A stretch of DNA of 64,000 nucleotides from assembly GCF_009901565.1 (NCBI RefSeq), contig NZ_WXEW01000013.1, forward strand, positions 1-64,000, read 5' to 3'. The DNA is from Herbidospora solisilvae. GTDB lineage: Bacteria > Actinomycetota > Actinomycetes > Streptosporangiales > Streptosporangiaceae. The notes under the pieces were generated by a model, which was given only the letters and a program-made list of their open reading frames with translations, ran no database searches and was not told the origin of the DNA. Shown piece by piece: positions 46,546-55,600 of the stretch; within the stretch, counting starts at the first letter, position 1, and every line of letters starts with the position of its first letter. The translations under genes were made by a program, and so were the position numbers.

Positions 46546-47403
46546 TCAGAGCAGGGCGGCGGCCGCGCTCTCCAGCGCCGCCAGGTGCTCGTCGACGGTG
46601 CGCAGGCCCGCCTTCATCGTGTTGACGCTGACGTGGGTCGCGCCGTGCGCCCGCCACTGCCCGGCCGCCTCGGCGAGCGCGTCCTGGTCGGGGGTCCAGC
46701 GGAGGCGGCCGTCCATCCCGATGGCGGCCGGGTCGCGGCCCGCCTCGGCGGCGGCCCGCTCGACGGCCGCCTTCGCCTCCTCCAGGCCGGGGCCCGGCTC
46801 CATCTGCGGGAACCAGCCGTCGGCCAGGCGGCCCGCCCGCCGGTACGCCGGAGCGGACTGCGCCCCGAACCAGATCGGGATCGGCCTCTGTGCCGGCAGC
46901 GGGGCCAGCCCGGCCCCCGTCACCCGGTCGAACTCCCCGCCGAAGCTGAGCGACCGCTCGGTCCAGAGCCGCCGCATCAGCGCGACCTGCTCCTCGATCC
47001 GCCGGCCCCGGGTGGTGAAGTCCTGGCCGAGGGCCTCGTACTCGACCCGGTTCCAGCCCAGCCCCACCCCGAGCCGCAGCCGCCCGCCGGTCAGCAGGTC
47101 GACCTCGGCCGCCTGCTTGGCCAGCAGCGCGGTCTGCCGCTGCGGCGCGATGATGATCGCGCTCACCATCTCCAGCGAGGTCAGCGCCGCCAGGTAGCCG
47201 AACAGCACCATCGGCTCGTGGAAGGCGGTGTCCACGTCGTAGGGGCCCTCCCATCCTTCGTGGACGTCCGGATCGGCCCCCAGCACGTGGTCGTACGCCA
47301 TCACGTGCCGGAACCCGAGTTCCTCCACCCGCTGCCCGTAGGCGCGCACCGCGCCGACGTCCGGGCCGATCTCGGTCTGGGGGAAGACGACGCCGATCCG
47401 CAT
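46546..47403 (-). CDS. F420-type luciferase-like (LLM) oxidoreductase
   Basis: A 285-residue TIM-barrel protein: MRIGVVFPQTEIG, HVMAYDHVLG, LTGGRLRLGVGLGWNRVEYEAL split across a typical LLM strand-loop, and PIPIWFGAQSAPAYRRAGRLADGWFP. These fit the F420-dependent TIGR03619-like group. ATG 47403 has GAAGGAGCG as ribosome site, better than a longer start at 47439. It lies 112 bases upstream of the SARP gene on the same strand. It could be the last cluster gene or the first of the flanking genome; neither is proven. Confidence 0.88.
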   Translation of the reverse strand: MRIGVVFPQTEIGPDVGAVRAYGQRVEELGFRHVMAYDHVLGADPDVHEGWEGPYDVDTAFHEPMVLFGYLAALTSLEMVSAIIIAPQRQTALLAKQAAEVDLLTGGRLRLGVGLGWNRVEYEALGQDFTTRGRRIEEQVALMRRLWTERSLSFGGEFDRVTGAGLAPLPAQRPIPIWFGAQSAPAYRRAGRLADGWFPQMEPGPGLEEAKAAVERAAAEAGRDPAAIGMDGRLRWTPDQDALAEAAGQWRAHGATHVSVNTMKAGLRTVDEHLAALESAAAALL

Positions 47404-47451
47404 GTCCGCTCCTTCGTATGGCCTGATGTCGATCATCATTCCGCGTTCGGG

Positions 47452-47886
47452 TCAGGCCATACCCGCCAGCTTGTAGAGGACCAGCGACCCCGCGACCGCG
47501 ACGTTGAGGCTGGCGCCGATCCCGATCATCGGGATCTCCACCACGTCGTCGAGCAGGTCGAGGGCCTCCGGCGGGATGCCGTCCTGTTCGTGCCCGAGGA
47601 CGGCGACGGTCGGCCGCCGCGCCATCGGCAGGTCGGCCAGCCTGATCGCGTTCTCGGCCAGCTCGACCCCGAGCACGTTCGCCCCGGCCGCCCGCCGCTC
47701 CGCGAGCCACGAAAGGGGCCGCACCCAGTGGACGCAGGCCGGCCGCCGCAGCGTGTTCCCCCGGCCCAGCGCCTCGGGCACCCACGGCAACCGGGGCACC
47801 GCCAGGCAGGCGCCCACGGCGTCACACGTGCGGAGAAGGGTGCCCAGGTTGGCGCTGTGCAGGGGCCAGAGCGGGGCGGCGTACAG
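47452..47886 (-). CDS. TrmH/SpoU-type RNA methyltransferase, start uncertain
   Basis: A short SPOUT methyltransferase of about 145 residues. The N-terminal strand LYAAPLWPLHSANLGTLLRTCDAVG carries the Asn-Arg of motif 1 (seen as HSANLGTLLRTCD). The knotted C-terminus has AVLGHEQDGIPPEALDLLD and IPMIGIGASLNVAVAGSLVLY, the SAM-binding motifs 2 and 3. It probably 2'-O-methylates tRNA or rRNA. No ATG, GTG or TTG exists in frame at the domain start; CTG 47886 is the nearest possibility. An ATG at 47939 overlapping the stress-protein stop is in another frame, which might reflect a frameshift. Confidence 0.65.
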   Translation of the reverse strand: MYAAPLWPLHSANLGTLLRTCDAVGACLAVPRLPWVPEALGRGNTLRRPACVHWVRPLSWLAERRAAGANVLGVELAENAIRLADLPMARRPTVAVLGHEQDGIPPEALDLLDDVVEIPMIGIGASLNVAVAGSLVLYKLAGMA

Positions 47887-47935
47887 ATGCCCGAGACATC
47901 CCGGCGGACGACGGCGCCGCTGTCGTACCGAACCG

Positions 47936-48763
47936 TCATCTCCCGCGCACGACCACGAGGGGGCAGGGCGCGACGTGCAGCAGGGCCTGGCTGACCGACC
48001 CAAGCACCATCCCGGCCAGCACCCCGCGTCCCCGCGACCCGACGACCAGGAGCCCGGCCTGGGCGGCGGCGTGACGCAGCACGTCCACCGGGCTGCCCTC
48101 CACCACCTCCGTCCGCACCCGGACGTCCGGGAAGATCTCCCGGCGGCCCGCCAGGGCCTCGGCCAGGGCCCGTTCGCTCGCCTCCGGCCCGCCGAGGGGG
48201 TCGCGCCAGTTCCACGCGGTGACGGCGCGCAGCTCGGCGTCGCGGACGGCGGCCTCGCGGAAGGCGAAGTCGAGCACCGCGGTCTGCGCCGCCGACCCGT
48301 CGACCCCGACGACGACCTCGGGACGGGGACCGGCCGCCGAGGCCCGCACCACGACCACGTCACAATGCGCGTGCCCGGCCACGCCCAGGGCGACCGACCC
48401 CACCAGGAGGCCGCGCAGCGCCCCCATGCCCGAGTCGCCGACGACGAGCAGGTCGGCGTCCTCGGAGACCTCGATGAGCTCCCGCCGGGGATCGCCGCCC
48501 AGCAGGGAGGTCTCGACGGCGACCGTCCCGACCACCCGCCGGGCGGCGGCCGCCGCCTCCGCGAGGGCGCTCTTGCCGCCGTTGCGCATCCACGCGCCGA
48601 TGTCGGCGACCGCGCCGGTCGGGCCGTCGTGCAGGCACCACGCCGGGACGACGTTCACGAGCCGCAGCGGCACCGCGCGGACGACCGCCTCCCGGGCCGC
48701 CCACTCCACCGCCAGCACACCGGGCCGCAGCCCGTCGACCCCCACGACGATCACGGTGTCCAT
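47936..48763 (-). CDS. Tandem universal stress protein (UspA)
   Basis: 275 residues with two UspA domains. The first begins VIVVGVDGLRPG and ends VVGDSGMGALRGLLVGSVALGVAGHA; the second begins VVVGVDGSAAQT and ends VVGSRGRGVLAGMVLGSVSQALLHVA. Each has the G-x2-G-x9-G(S) ATP-binding pattern. It is cytosolic and probably linked to stress or dormancy. ATG 48763 begins right at the first strand. It is divergent from the GH2 gene across 108 bases. Confidence 0.94.
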   Translation of the reverse strand: MDTVIVVGVDGLRPGVLAVEWAAREAVVRAVPLRLVNVVPAWCLHDGPTGAVADIGAWMRNGGKSALAEAAAAARRVVGTVAVETSLLGGDPRRELIEVSEDADLLVVGDSGMGALRGLLVGSVALGVAGHAHCDVVVVRASAAGPRPEVVVGVDGSAAQTAVLDFAFREAAVRDAELRAVTAWNWRDPLGGPEASERALAEALAGRREIFPDVRVRTEVVEGSPVDVLRHAAAQAGLLVVGSRGRGVLAGMVLGSVSQALLHVAPCPLVVVRGR

Positions 48764-48871
48764 GTGATCACACGGATTGGCGGACGTCGGGGACCTGCGA
48801 GTCGTCGTCGCGCACGCCGTGCCGTGGTGCAATGTGATCGATTCGCGACCCGCCACCTTCGGAGAGGCGTC

Positions 48872-51649
48872 ATGCGTACACGAGGAGTGCTCTCAGCCGT
48901 TCTGCTCGCGGTCCTGTTCACCGCCCAGCCCGCCCACGCGATCCCGGCGAAGACCCCGCCGCTGTCGACGCCGTGGACGAGCCAGGCCCTCACCGGCACG
49001 CCCCTGCCCGACTACCCCCGCCCGCAGATGACCCGCCCCGACTGGCAGAACCTCAACGGGGAGTGGCAACTGCGCCAGTCGGCCACCGATGACGCCCCGC
49101 AGTTCGGCGTCACGCTGCCCGAACGCGTCAACGTCCCGTTCGCCGTCGAGTCGGCCCTCTCGGGGGTCATGCGCCCGGCGAACGACAACCGCTACTACCT
49201 CTTCTACCGGCGCACCTTCACCGTCCCGCCGGCCTGGACCGGCCGCCGGGTGCAGCTGCACTTCGGCGCGGTCGACTGGGAGGCGAGCGTCTGGGTCAAC
49301 GGCCGCGCGATGGGCACCCACCGGGGCGGCTACGACCGCTTCGAGTTCGACGTCACCGACGCGCTCAACGGCGGCGTCAACGAACTCGTCGTCAAGGTGT
49401 ACGACCCCACCGACTCGGCCCACAACGGCAGCCACCCCCTGATCGGCAAGCAGACCCGCACCCCGTCGAACATCTTCTACACCCCGGTCTCGGGCATCTG
49501 GCAGACCGTCTGGCTCGAACCCACCCCCGCGGCCTCGATCTCCGGCGCCGACCTGTACGCGAACCTCGCCACGAACTCGCTCCGGGTCCGCGTCCTCACC
49601 CGGGGGAACGTCAGCGGCCACACGGTGCTGGCCGAGGCGATGAACGGCACGACCGTGGTCGGCACCGCCACCGGCGGCTTCACCGAGTTCAGCGTCCCGG
49701 TCCCGAACGCCCGCCGCTGGACCCCCGACGACCCCTTCCTCTACAACCTGCGCCTGACCCTCCGGAACGCCTCGGGCCAGACCATAGACCGGACGACGCA
49801 CTACTTCGGCATGCGCGAGGTCGGCACCCGCGTGGTCAACGGCGTGCTGCGCCCGACCCTGAACGGCGAGTTCGTCTACCACCTCGGCACCCTCGACCAG
49901 GGCTACTGGCCCGACGGCCTCTACACCGCACCCACCGACGCCGCGCTCGCCTTCGACCTGCAGAAGCACAAGGACCTCGGCTTCAACATGGTCCGCAAGC
50001 ACATCAAGGTCGAACCCCAGCGCTGGTTCTACCACGCCGACCGCCTCGGCCTCCTGGTCTGGCAGGACATCCCGTCGATGACGGCCGCCAACAAGGACGT
50101 CTCGCCCGCGGCCGCCGCCCAGTTCGAGACCGAGGTCCGCGAGATCGTCGACGAACACCGCAGCTCGCCGGCCGTCGTCACGTACGTGCCGTTCAACGAG
50201 GGCTGGGGCGAGTGGAACCTGACCGACACCCGGCGCGTCATCCAGAACCTCAAGAACCAGGACCCCACCCGCCTGGTCAACGGCCACAGCGGCTTCAACT
50301 GCTGCGCCAGCCTGGGCGACCCCGGTAACGGCGACATGATCGACTGGCACGCCTACACGGGCCCGGACGCACCCGACCCGTCCGCGACCCGCGTCTCGAT
50401 CCTCGGCGAGTTCGGCGGCCTGGGCCTGCGCACCTCCGGCCACGAGTACAGCCCGCACGGCGGCTTCTTCGCCTACGAACAGCAGTCCAGCGCCGCCCAG
50501 CTGAACGACCGCTACACGGGCATGGTCCGCGACCTGCGTGAACTCGTCGTGAAGAAGGGCCTGAGCGGCTCGGTCTACACCGAGATCACCGACCTGGAGG
50601 GCGAGTACAACGGCCTGCTGACCTACGACCGCCGCGTCCAGAAGGTCGACACCGCCCAGGTCCGCGCCGCCCACCAGTCCCTGCTGGCCGTGGCCGGGAA
50701 CCAGAACGCGACCCCCAACCTGAAGATCGGCCACGTGAGGTCGTTCCGCGTCACCACGACGGGTTACACCGACCGCTACCTCCGCCACGCGAACTCGCTG
50801 GCCCGCACCGACGTCCTGACCACCGGGAGCGGAGACGGCCCGCGCCAGGACGCCTCCTTCCGCACCGTCCCCGGCCTGTCCGACCCGCGCTGCTACTCCT
50901 TCGAGTCGGTCAACCAGCCCGGCCGCTACCTGCGGCACGCCGCCTCGATCGTCCGCCTGGACGCCGACACCGGCGGCCCCTTCGCCGCCGACGCCACCTG
51001 GTGCTCCCGCCCCGGCCTGGCGGGCGGCGGCACGTCGTTCGAGTCGGCCAACCAGCCCGGCCGCTACCTGCGCCACGCGAACGCGCAGGTCCGCATCGAC
51101 CCCGACACCGGCGGATCCTTCGCCGCCGACGCGACCTGGGACGTCTCGGCTCCGGCGTTGTGGCGCAGCAGCACCCTGCTCCCGGTGGACGTACGCCGCT
51201 CCCTCCAGGTCCAGACCTGGGGCTTCACCAACCGCTACCTCCGCCACGCCGACAGCCTCGGCTTCACCGAGGTCGTGGACGCGGGCAGCAGCGCCCTGCT
51301 GAAGAACGACGCGACGTGGACGATCCGCCGCGGCCTCGCCGACACCAGCTGCTACTCGCTGGAGTCGGTCAACTTCCCGGGGAGATACCTGCGCCACGCG
51401 GCCTCCCGCGTGCGGATGGACGCCCACGACGGCAGCGCCCTCTTCGCCCAGGACGCGACGTGGTGCGCGCGGCCCGGACTGCAGGGCGGGGGAGTGACCC
51501 TGGAGTCGATCAACTACCCCGGCTCCTACCTGCGGCATTTCGACGCGCAGACCTGGTCGGCCAACGGGACCGGCGGGTCGTGGAACCGCCCGCAGACCCT
51601 GACGGCCGACAGCACGTGGAATCTGGCGAATCCCTGGGCACCGATGTAG
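48872..51649 (+). CDS. Secreted glycoside hydrolase family 2 enzyme with two AbfB-like domains
   Basis: 925 residues. A Sec signal peptide ends near AHA (residue 23). A GH2 sugar-binding domain (about 40-220; FYRRTFTVP, WVNGRAMGTHRGGYDRFEFDVT) and an immunoglobulin-like domain precede a TIM barrel with acid/base Glu in FNEGWGEW and nucleophile Glu in ILGEFGG. The C-terminus (about 625-925) holds two arabinose-binding AbfB (CBM42) domains with repeated RYLRHA and ESVNxPGRYLRHA motifs. It probably attacks plant or arabinan-type polysaccharide outside the cell. ATG 48872 has GGAGAGG upstream. Confidence 0.93.
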   Translation: MRTRGVLSAVLLAVLFTAQPAHAIPAKTPPLSTPWTSQALTGTPLPDYPRPQMTRPDWQNLNGEWQLRQSATDDAPQFGVTLPERVNVPFAVESALSGVMRPANDNRYYLFYRRTFTVPPAWTGRRVQLHFGAVDWEASVWVNGRAMGTHRGGYDRFEFDVTDALNGGVNELVVKVYDPTDSAHNGSHPLIGKQTRTPSNIFYTPVSGIWQTVWLEPTPAASISGADLYANLATNSLRVRVLTRGNVSGHTVLAEAMNGTTVVGTATGGFTEFSVPVPNARRWTPDDPFLYNLRLTLRNASGQTIDRTTHYFGMREVGTRVVNGVLRPTLNGEFVYHLGTLDQGYWPDGLYTAPTDAALAFDLQKHKDLGFNMVRKHIKVEPQRWFYHADRLGLLVWQDIPSMTAANKDVSPAAAAQFETEVREIVDEHRSSPAVVTYVPFNEGWGEWNLTDTRRVIQNLKNQDPTRLVNGHSGFNCCASLGDPGNGDMIDWHAYTGPDAPDPSATRVSILGEFGGLGLRTSGHEYSPHGGFFAYEQQSSAAQLNDRYTGMVRDLRELVVKKGLSGSVYTEITDLEGEYNGLLTYDRRVQKVDTAQVRAAHQSLLAVAGNQNATPNLKIGHVRSFRVTTTGYTDRYLRHANSLARTDVLTTGSGDGPRQDASFRTVPGLSDPRCYSFESVNQPGRYLRHAASIVRLDADTGGPFAADATWCSRPGLAGGGTSFESANQPGRYLRHANAQVRIDPDTGGSFAADATWDVSAPALWRSSTLLPVDVRRSLQVQTWGFTNRYLRHADSLGFTEVVDAGSSALLKNDATWTIRRGLADTSCYSLESVNFPGRYLRHAASRVRMDAHDGSALFAQDATWCARPGLQGGGVTLESINYPGSYLRHFDAQTWSANGTGGSWNRPQTLTADSTWNLANPWAPM

Positions 51650-51704
51650 AGAACCCGGCGGTGGCTCCGACTCACCCTCGAAAGCACACCGAAGGAGAGA
51701 CGAC

Positions 51705-52061
51705 ATGAAGTTCCTCTTGATCATGCACATGAACCCACGCCTCTGGGACGGCCTCACGGAGCAGCAGCGTGAGGAGGTGATGGCCGGCCACGGAGAGTTC
51801 ATGGAGGCGATCACCAAGTCCGGCGAGATGGTCGGCACCGCCGCACTGGCCGACCCGGCGCAGAGCGCCGTGGTCACGGTCCGGGGCGGCATCCCGGTGG
51901 TGACCGACGGCCCGTTCCTGGAGACGAAGGAGTTCTTCGGCGGCTACTACATGGTCGAGGTCGAGAACCGGGAGCGGGCGCTGGAACTGGCGGCCCTCAT
52001 CCCCGACGCCGGCGTCGAGGGAATGGGCGTGGAGGTACGGCCGGTGGTCTTCGCGCAGTGA
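51705..52061 (+). CDS. YCII/DGPF-domain protein
   Basis: 118 residues with the YCII fold and the defining DGPF sequence in VTDGPFLETKEFFGGYYMVE. It begins MKFLLIMHMNP, and AAGGAGAGACG lies before ATG 51705. Such proteins often sit with ECF sigma factors, but none is present here. Function unknown. It ends at a strong bidirectional terminator. Confidence 0.93.
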   Translation: MKFLLIMHMNPRLWDGLTEQQREEVMAGHGEFMEAITKSGEMVGTAALADPAQSAVVTVRGGIPVVTDGPFLETKEFFGGYYMVEVENRERALELAALIPDAGVEGMGVEVRPVVFAQ

Positions 52062-52067
52062 CGTCCG

Positions 52068-52103
52068 CGAGGGGCCTCCCGGATGACCCCGGGAGGCCCC
52101 TCG
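52068..52103. terminator. Bidirectional hairpin terminator
   Basis: CGAGGGGCCTCCC, ten bases, then GGGAGGCCCCTCG: a perfect 13-base stem between two convergent genes (stops at 52061 and 52107). It should end transcripts from both sides. Confidence 0.9.
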
Positions 52104-52106
52104 CCG

Positions 52107-52526
52107 TCAGGCGTCGAGCGTCCGGCGCAGGGCGTCGAGGCCCCCGCTCAGCACCCGGTGGACGACCTCGACCGCCTCCTCTTCGCTGACGCCCTCCGGG
52201 GTGAACGTGCCCGTCCACTCGACGCGCGACCTCTCCGGTTCGCCGGGCACCTCGTGGACCGCGATGGTGGCCCGGTAGTCCCGCACGGGCAGCCGCAGCT
52301 CGCCCGCGGAGTAGCCGTAGGTGCGGGCCCGCTCGTCGAAGTGTTGCAGGCGCTCGACGATGACGACGCCGTCCCTGGTGGTGAGCCTGCGGACGCGGCC
52401 ACCTTCCAGCAGCTCGCTGCCCGTGATGGAGGGCAGCCAGTCGGGTAACGAACCGAAGCCGCCCATGAGCCCCCAGACACGGTCGGGGGAGGCGGCGAGG
52501 TCGGCGGACGCGGTGGTGCTGGCCAT
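52107..52526 (-). CDS. SRPBCC (START-like) family protein
   Basis: 139 residues with the SRPBCC lipid/small-molecule-binding fold: LAASPDRVWGLMGGFGSLPDWLP near the N-terminus, seen as ASPDRVWGLMG and PDWLPSI, and a long C-terminal helix (VEVVHRVLSGGLDALRRTL). A close paralogue is encoded at 57359-57787. It is divergent from the large SARP-WD40 regulator gene across 138 bases, so they may share a promoter region. Ligand unknown. Confidence 0.93.
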   Translation of the reverse strand: MASTTASADLAASPDRVWGLMGGFGSLPDWLPSITGSELLEGGRVRRLTTRDGVVIVERLQHFDERARTYGYSAGELRLPVRDYRATIAVHEVPGEPERSRVEWTGTFTPEGVSEEEAVEVVHRVLSGGLDALRRTLDA

Positions 52527-52664
52527 GGTGGTCTCCTGGAAGCCGTGGGTGCTGCGGTGGGTGCGCTCCCGTGAGTATCGATTCCTCCTTGACAGGAGAA
52601 AAGGGTCATGGCGAACCTGGACCACCTTGATCAATAAGCCCTGCCCATGGAGTCGTGACGCCGG

Positions 52665-55600
52665 ATGGAATTCAACGTACTGGGGACGTTGCAGGTCATC
52701 CGGGACGGCGGTGAGGTCTCCCTCGGCGACGCCCGCAAGCTGCGGCTGACGCTCGCCGTCCTGCTGGCCGGGGCCGGGCGGCCCCACTCGGCCGAGGCGC
52801 TGGTCGAGGCGGTCTGGGGCGACCGGCCGCCCGCCTCGGCGCGGCACAACCTCTACCTGTACGTCCACCGGCTGCGCCGGACCCTGGGCGACGACGTGGT
52901 GACACGCGGGCCCGGCGGCTACACCCTCCACGCCCCCGGGCTCGACGCCCGCCGCTTCCGCGACCTGACGGCCCAGGGTGAGGCGGCGCTGGAGGCCGGA
53001 GAGGCGGAACTGGCCGCCAAGAGGCTGGGCGAGGCCCTGCGGATGTGGCGGGGCGAGGCGTTCGAGGGGTTCGCCGACTGCCCGCCGGTCGCCGAGGCCG
53101 CCGGTGCCCTCGAAGAGGCCCGGCTCGCCGCGGCGGAGTCCTGGGCGGCCGCCATGCTGCGGGCCGGTCGTCCCGGTGAGAGCGTCGCCGAGCTGACCGA
53201 GCTGGTCCGGCGGCATCCCTTCCGCGAGGGGCTGCGCGGCCACCTGATGCTGGCGCTCTACCGGTCCGGGCGGCAGGCCGAGGCGCTGGAGGGCTTCCAC
53301 GAGGCCAGGGAGGTGCTCGACCGGGAGCTCGGCGTCGAACCCGGCCTCGATCTGCGGCGGCTGCACGAGGCGATGTTGCGTGGGGACGAGGAGCTGATCC
53401 CCCTGCCGTCCGACAGCGGTGAGTGCCCGTACAGAGGACTGGCGGCCTTCCAGGCGGCGGACGCCGCCTGGTTCTTCGGGCGGGAGGCGCTGCGCGACCG
53501 GCTGGTCGGCCTGTCGGACCGGCTGCCGCTCGTGGCGGTGTACGGCGCCTCGGGCAGCGGCAAGTCGTCGCTGCTGCGGGCCGGACTGCTCGGGGCCCGG
53601 CCGGACGGCGTGCTGGTCACGCCGGGGGAGCACCCGCTCGCCGAGGTGCCGGAGGAGACCGGCGTGCTGCTGGTCGTCGACCAGTTCGAGGAGGTCTTCA
53701 CCCTCTGCGCCGACGAGGCGGAGCGGCGCGCGTTCGTGGCCCGGCTGCTGGAGCCCGGGCGGCGGGTGGTGCTGGGCGTCCGGGCCGACTTCCTGGGGTG
53801 GCTGACCCGCTATCCCGACCTGGTCGAGGCGCTCGCCGGCGAGGCCCAGGTACTGGTGGGGCCGCCGTCGACGGCCGAGTTGCGGGACATCGTCGTCGGC
53901 CCGGCCGCGCGGGCGGGGCTGCGGGTGCAGCCCGAGATGCTGGCCGAGATCGTGGCGGCCGCCGTCGCCGAACCGGGCGGGCTGCCGCTCGTCTCGCACG
54001 CCCTCCTGGAGACCTGGCGGGCCCGCGAGGGCACCCTGCTCAGCCTGGAGGCCTACCACGGCACCGGCGGCGTCGCCGGGGCCATCGCCCAGACCGCCGA
54101 GCAGGTGTACGCCGACCTCGGCCCCGAGGAACGCCAGGTCGCCCGGCAGATCTTCCTGCGGTTGTCGGCCCTGGGGGAGGGCACCGAGGACACCCGCCGC
54201 CCGGTCGCCTCCACCGAACTGGTCGGCATCGCCGCCGAACCGGTCGTCACCGGCGTGCTGCTGCGGCTGGCCGCCGCCCGGCTGGTCACCCTCGGCGAGG
54301 GCTCGGCCGAGGTCGCGCACGAGGCGCTGATCCGGAACTGGCCCCGGCTGCGCGGCTGGCTCACCGACGACCGCGCGGCGCTGCTGGTGCACCGGGGCGT
54401 CACCGAGGCCGCCCGGCTCTGGGACGACCATCGCCGCGACCCCGGCATGCTCTACCGGGGGTCGCGGTTGTCCTCGGCCCTGACGTGGGCCGAGGAGCAC
54501 CCGGGCGAGCCGAACACACTGGAGGCCGCCTTCCTGGCCGCGTCCCGGTCCGCCGAGCAGGACGAGATCGTCGCGGTGCGCCGTCGTAACCGGCTGCTCA
54601 AGCGGCTGGTCGCCGGGATCGCGGCGCTGCTCCTGCTGGCCTTCGTCAGCGGCGGCGTCGCGGTCGGCCAGGGCCGCGAAGCCGAGCGCCAGCAGCACAT
54701 CGCGGCCTCCGGCCGGTTGTCGCTGACGGCCCGGTTCCTGCTCGACACCGACCCGGGCCTGGCGGGCCTGCTCGCCGTCGCCGCCCACCGCCTCACGTCC
54801 GACGCCGAGACGGTCGGCGGGGTGCTGAGCGTCGCGGCGGCGGCCCGGCGGCGGGTCGAGGTCAAGCCTGACGGCCCCGGCGTCTACGCGCTGGCGTTCA
54901 GCCCCGACGGCGGCATGATGGCCGCCGCCGGGGTCGACGGCACCGTCGCCGTGTGGGACCGGAACCACCGCAGGATCGCCACCCTCAAAGACCATCTGAC
55001 CGACGTGCCGCTCTACGTCAGGAGCGCCGCCTTCAGCGGCGACGGGCGCTACCTCGCCTCGACCGCCCGCGAACCGGTCGCGAAGGGGGCCCGCGGCTCG
55101 GTCGTCGTCTGGGACACCACCACGATGAAGGCCGTCTTCACCGAACGGCTCACCGAACTCACCCCCGCCATGGCCTTCGCCACCGACGGCCGCACGGTCG
55201 CGGTCGGCCACGACGACGGCACCGTCGAGATGTGGACGCTGCCCGCCCGCACCCGCCGTTCGATCGACACGGGCGGGCCGTCGATCGGCTCACTGGCCTT
55301 CGGCGCGGGCAACTCGCTGCTGGTCGCCACCGGACCGGAGCAACCGGTCGTGCTGGACGTCCGCACCGGCCACCGCCACGCCGAGGTGCCCACCCGGCGG
55401 GTGCACCGGGTGATCGTCTCGGGCGAGACGCTGGTCACCGCCTCCGACAGCGGCGGGGCCAGGTTCTGGCGGCTGACCCGCGACGAGGTCACCTCCCTGT
55501 TCGCGCTGCCGACGAGCGGCCCCTACGCGTGGGAGGTGTCCGCGCCGGCCGGCGACCGGGTGGCGGTGGCCGACGAGGACGGGATGATCACCGTCTGGGA

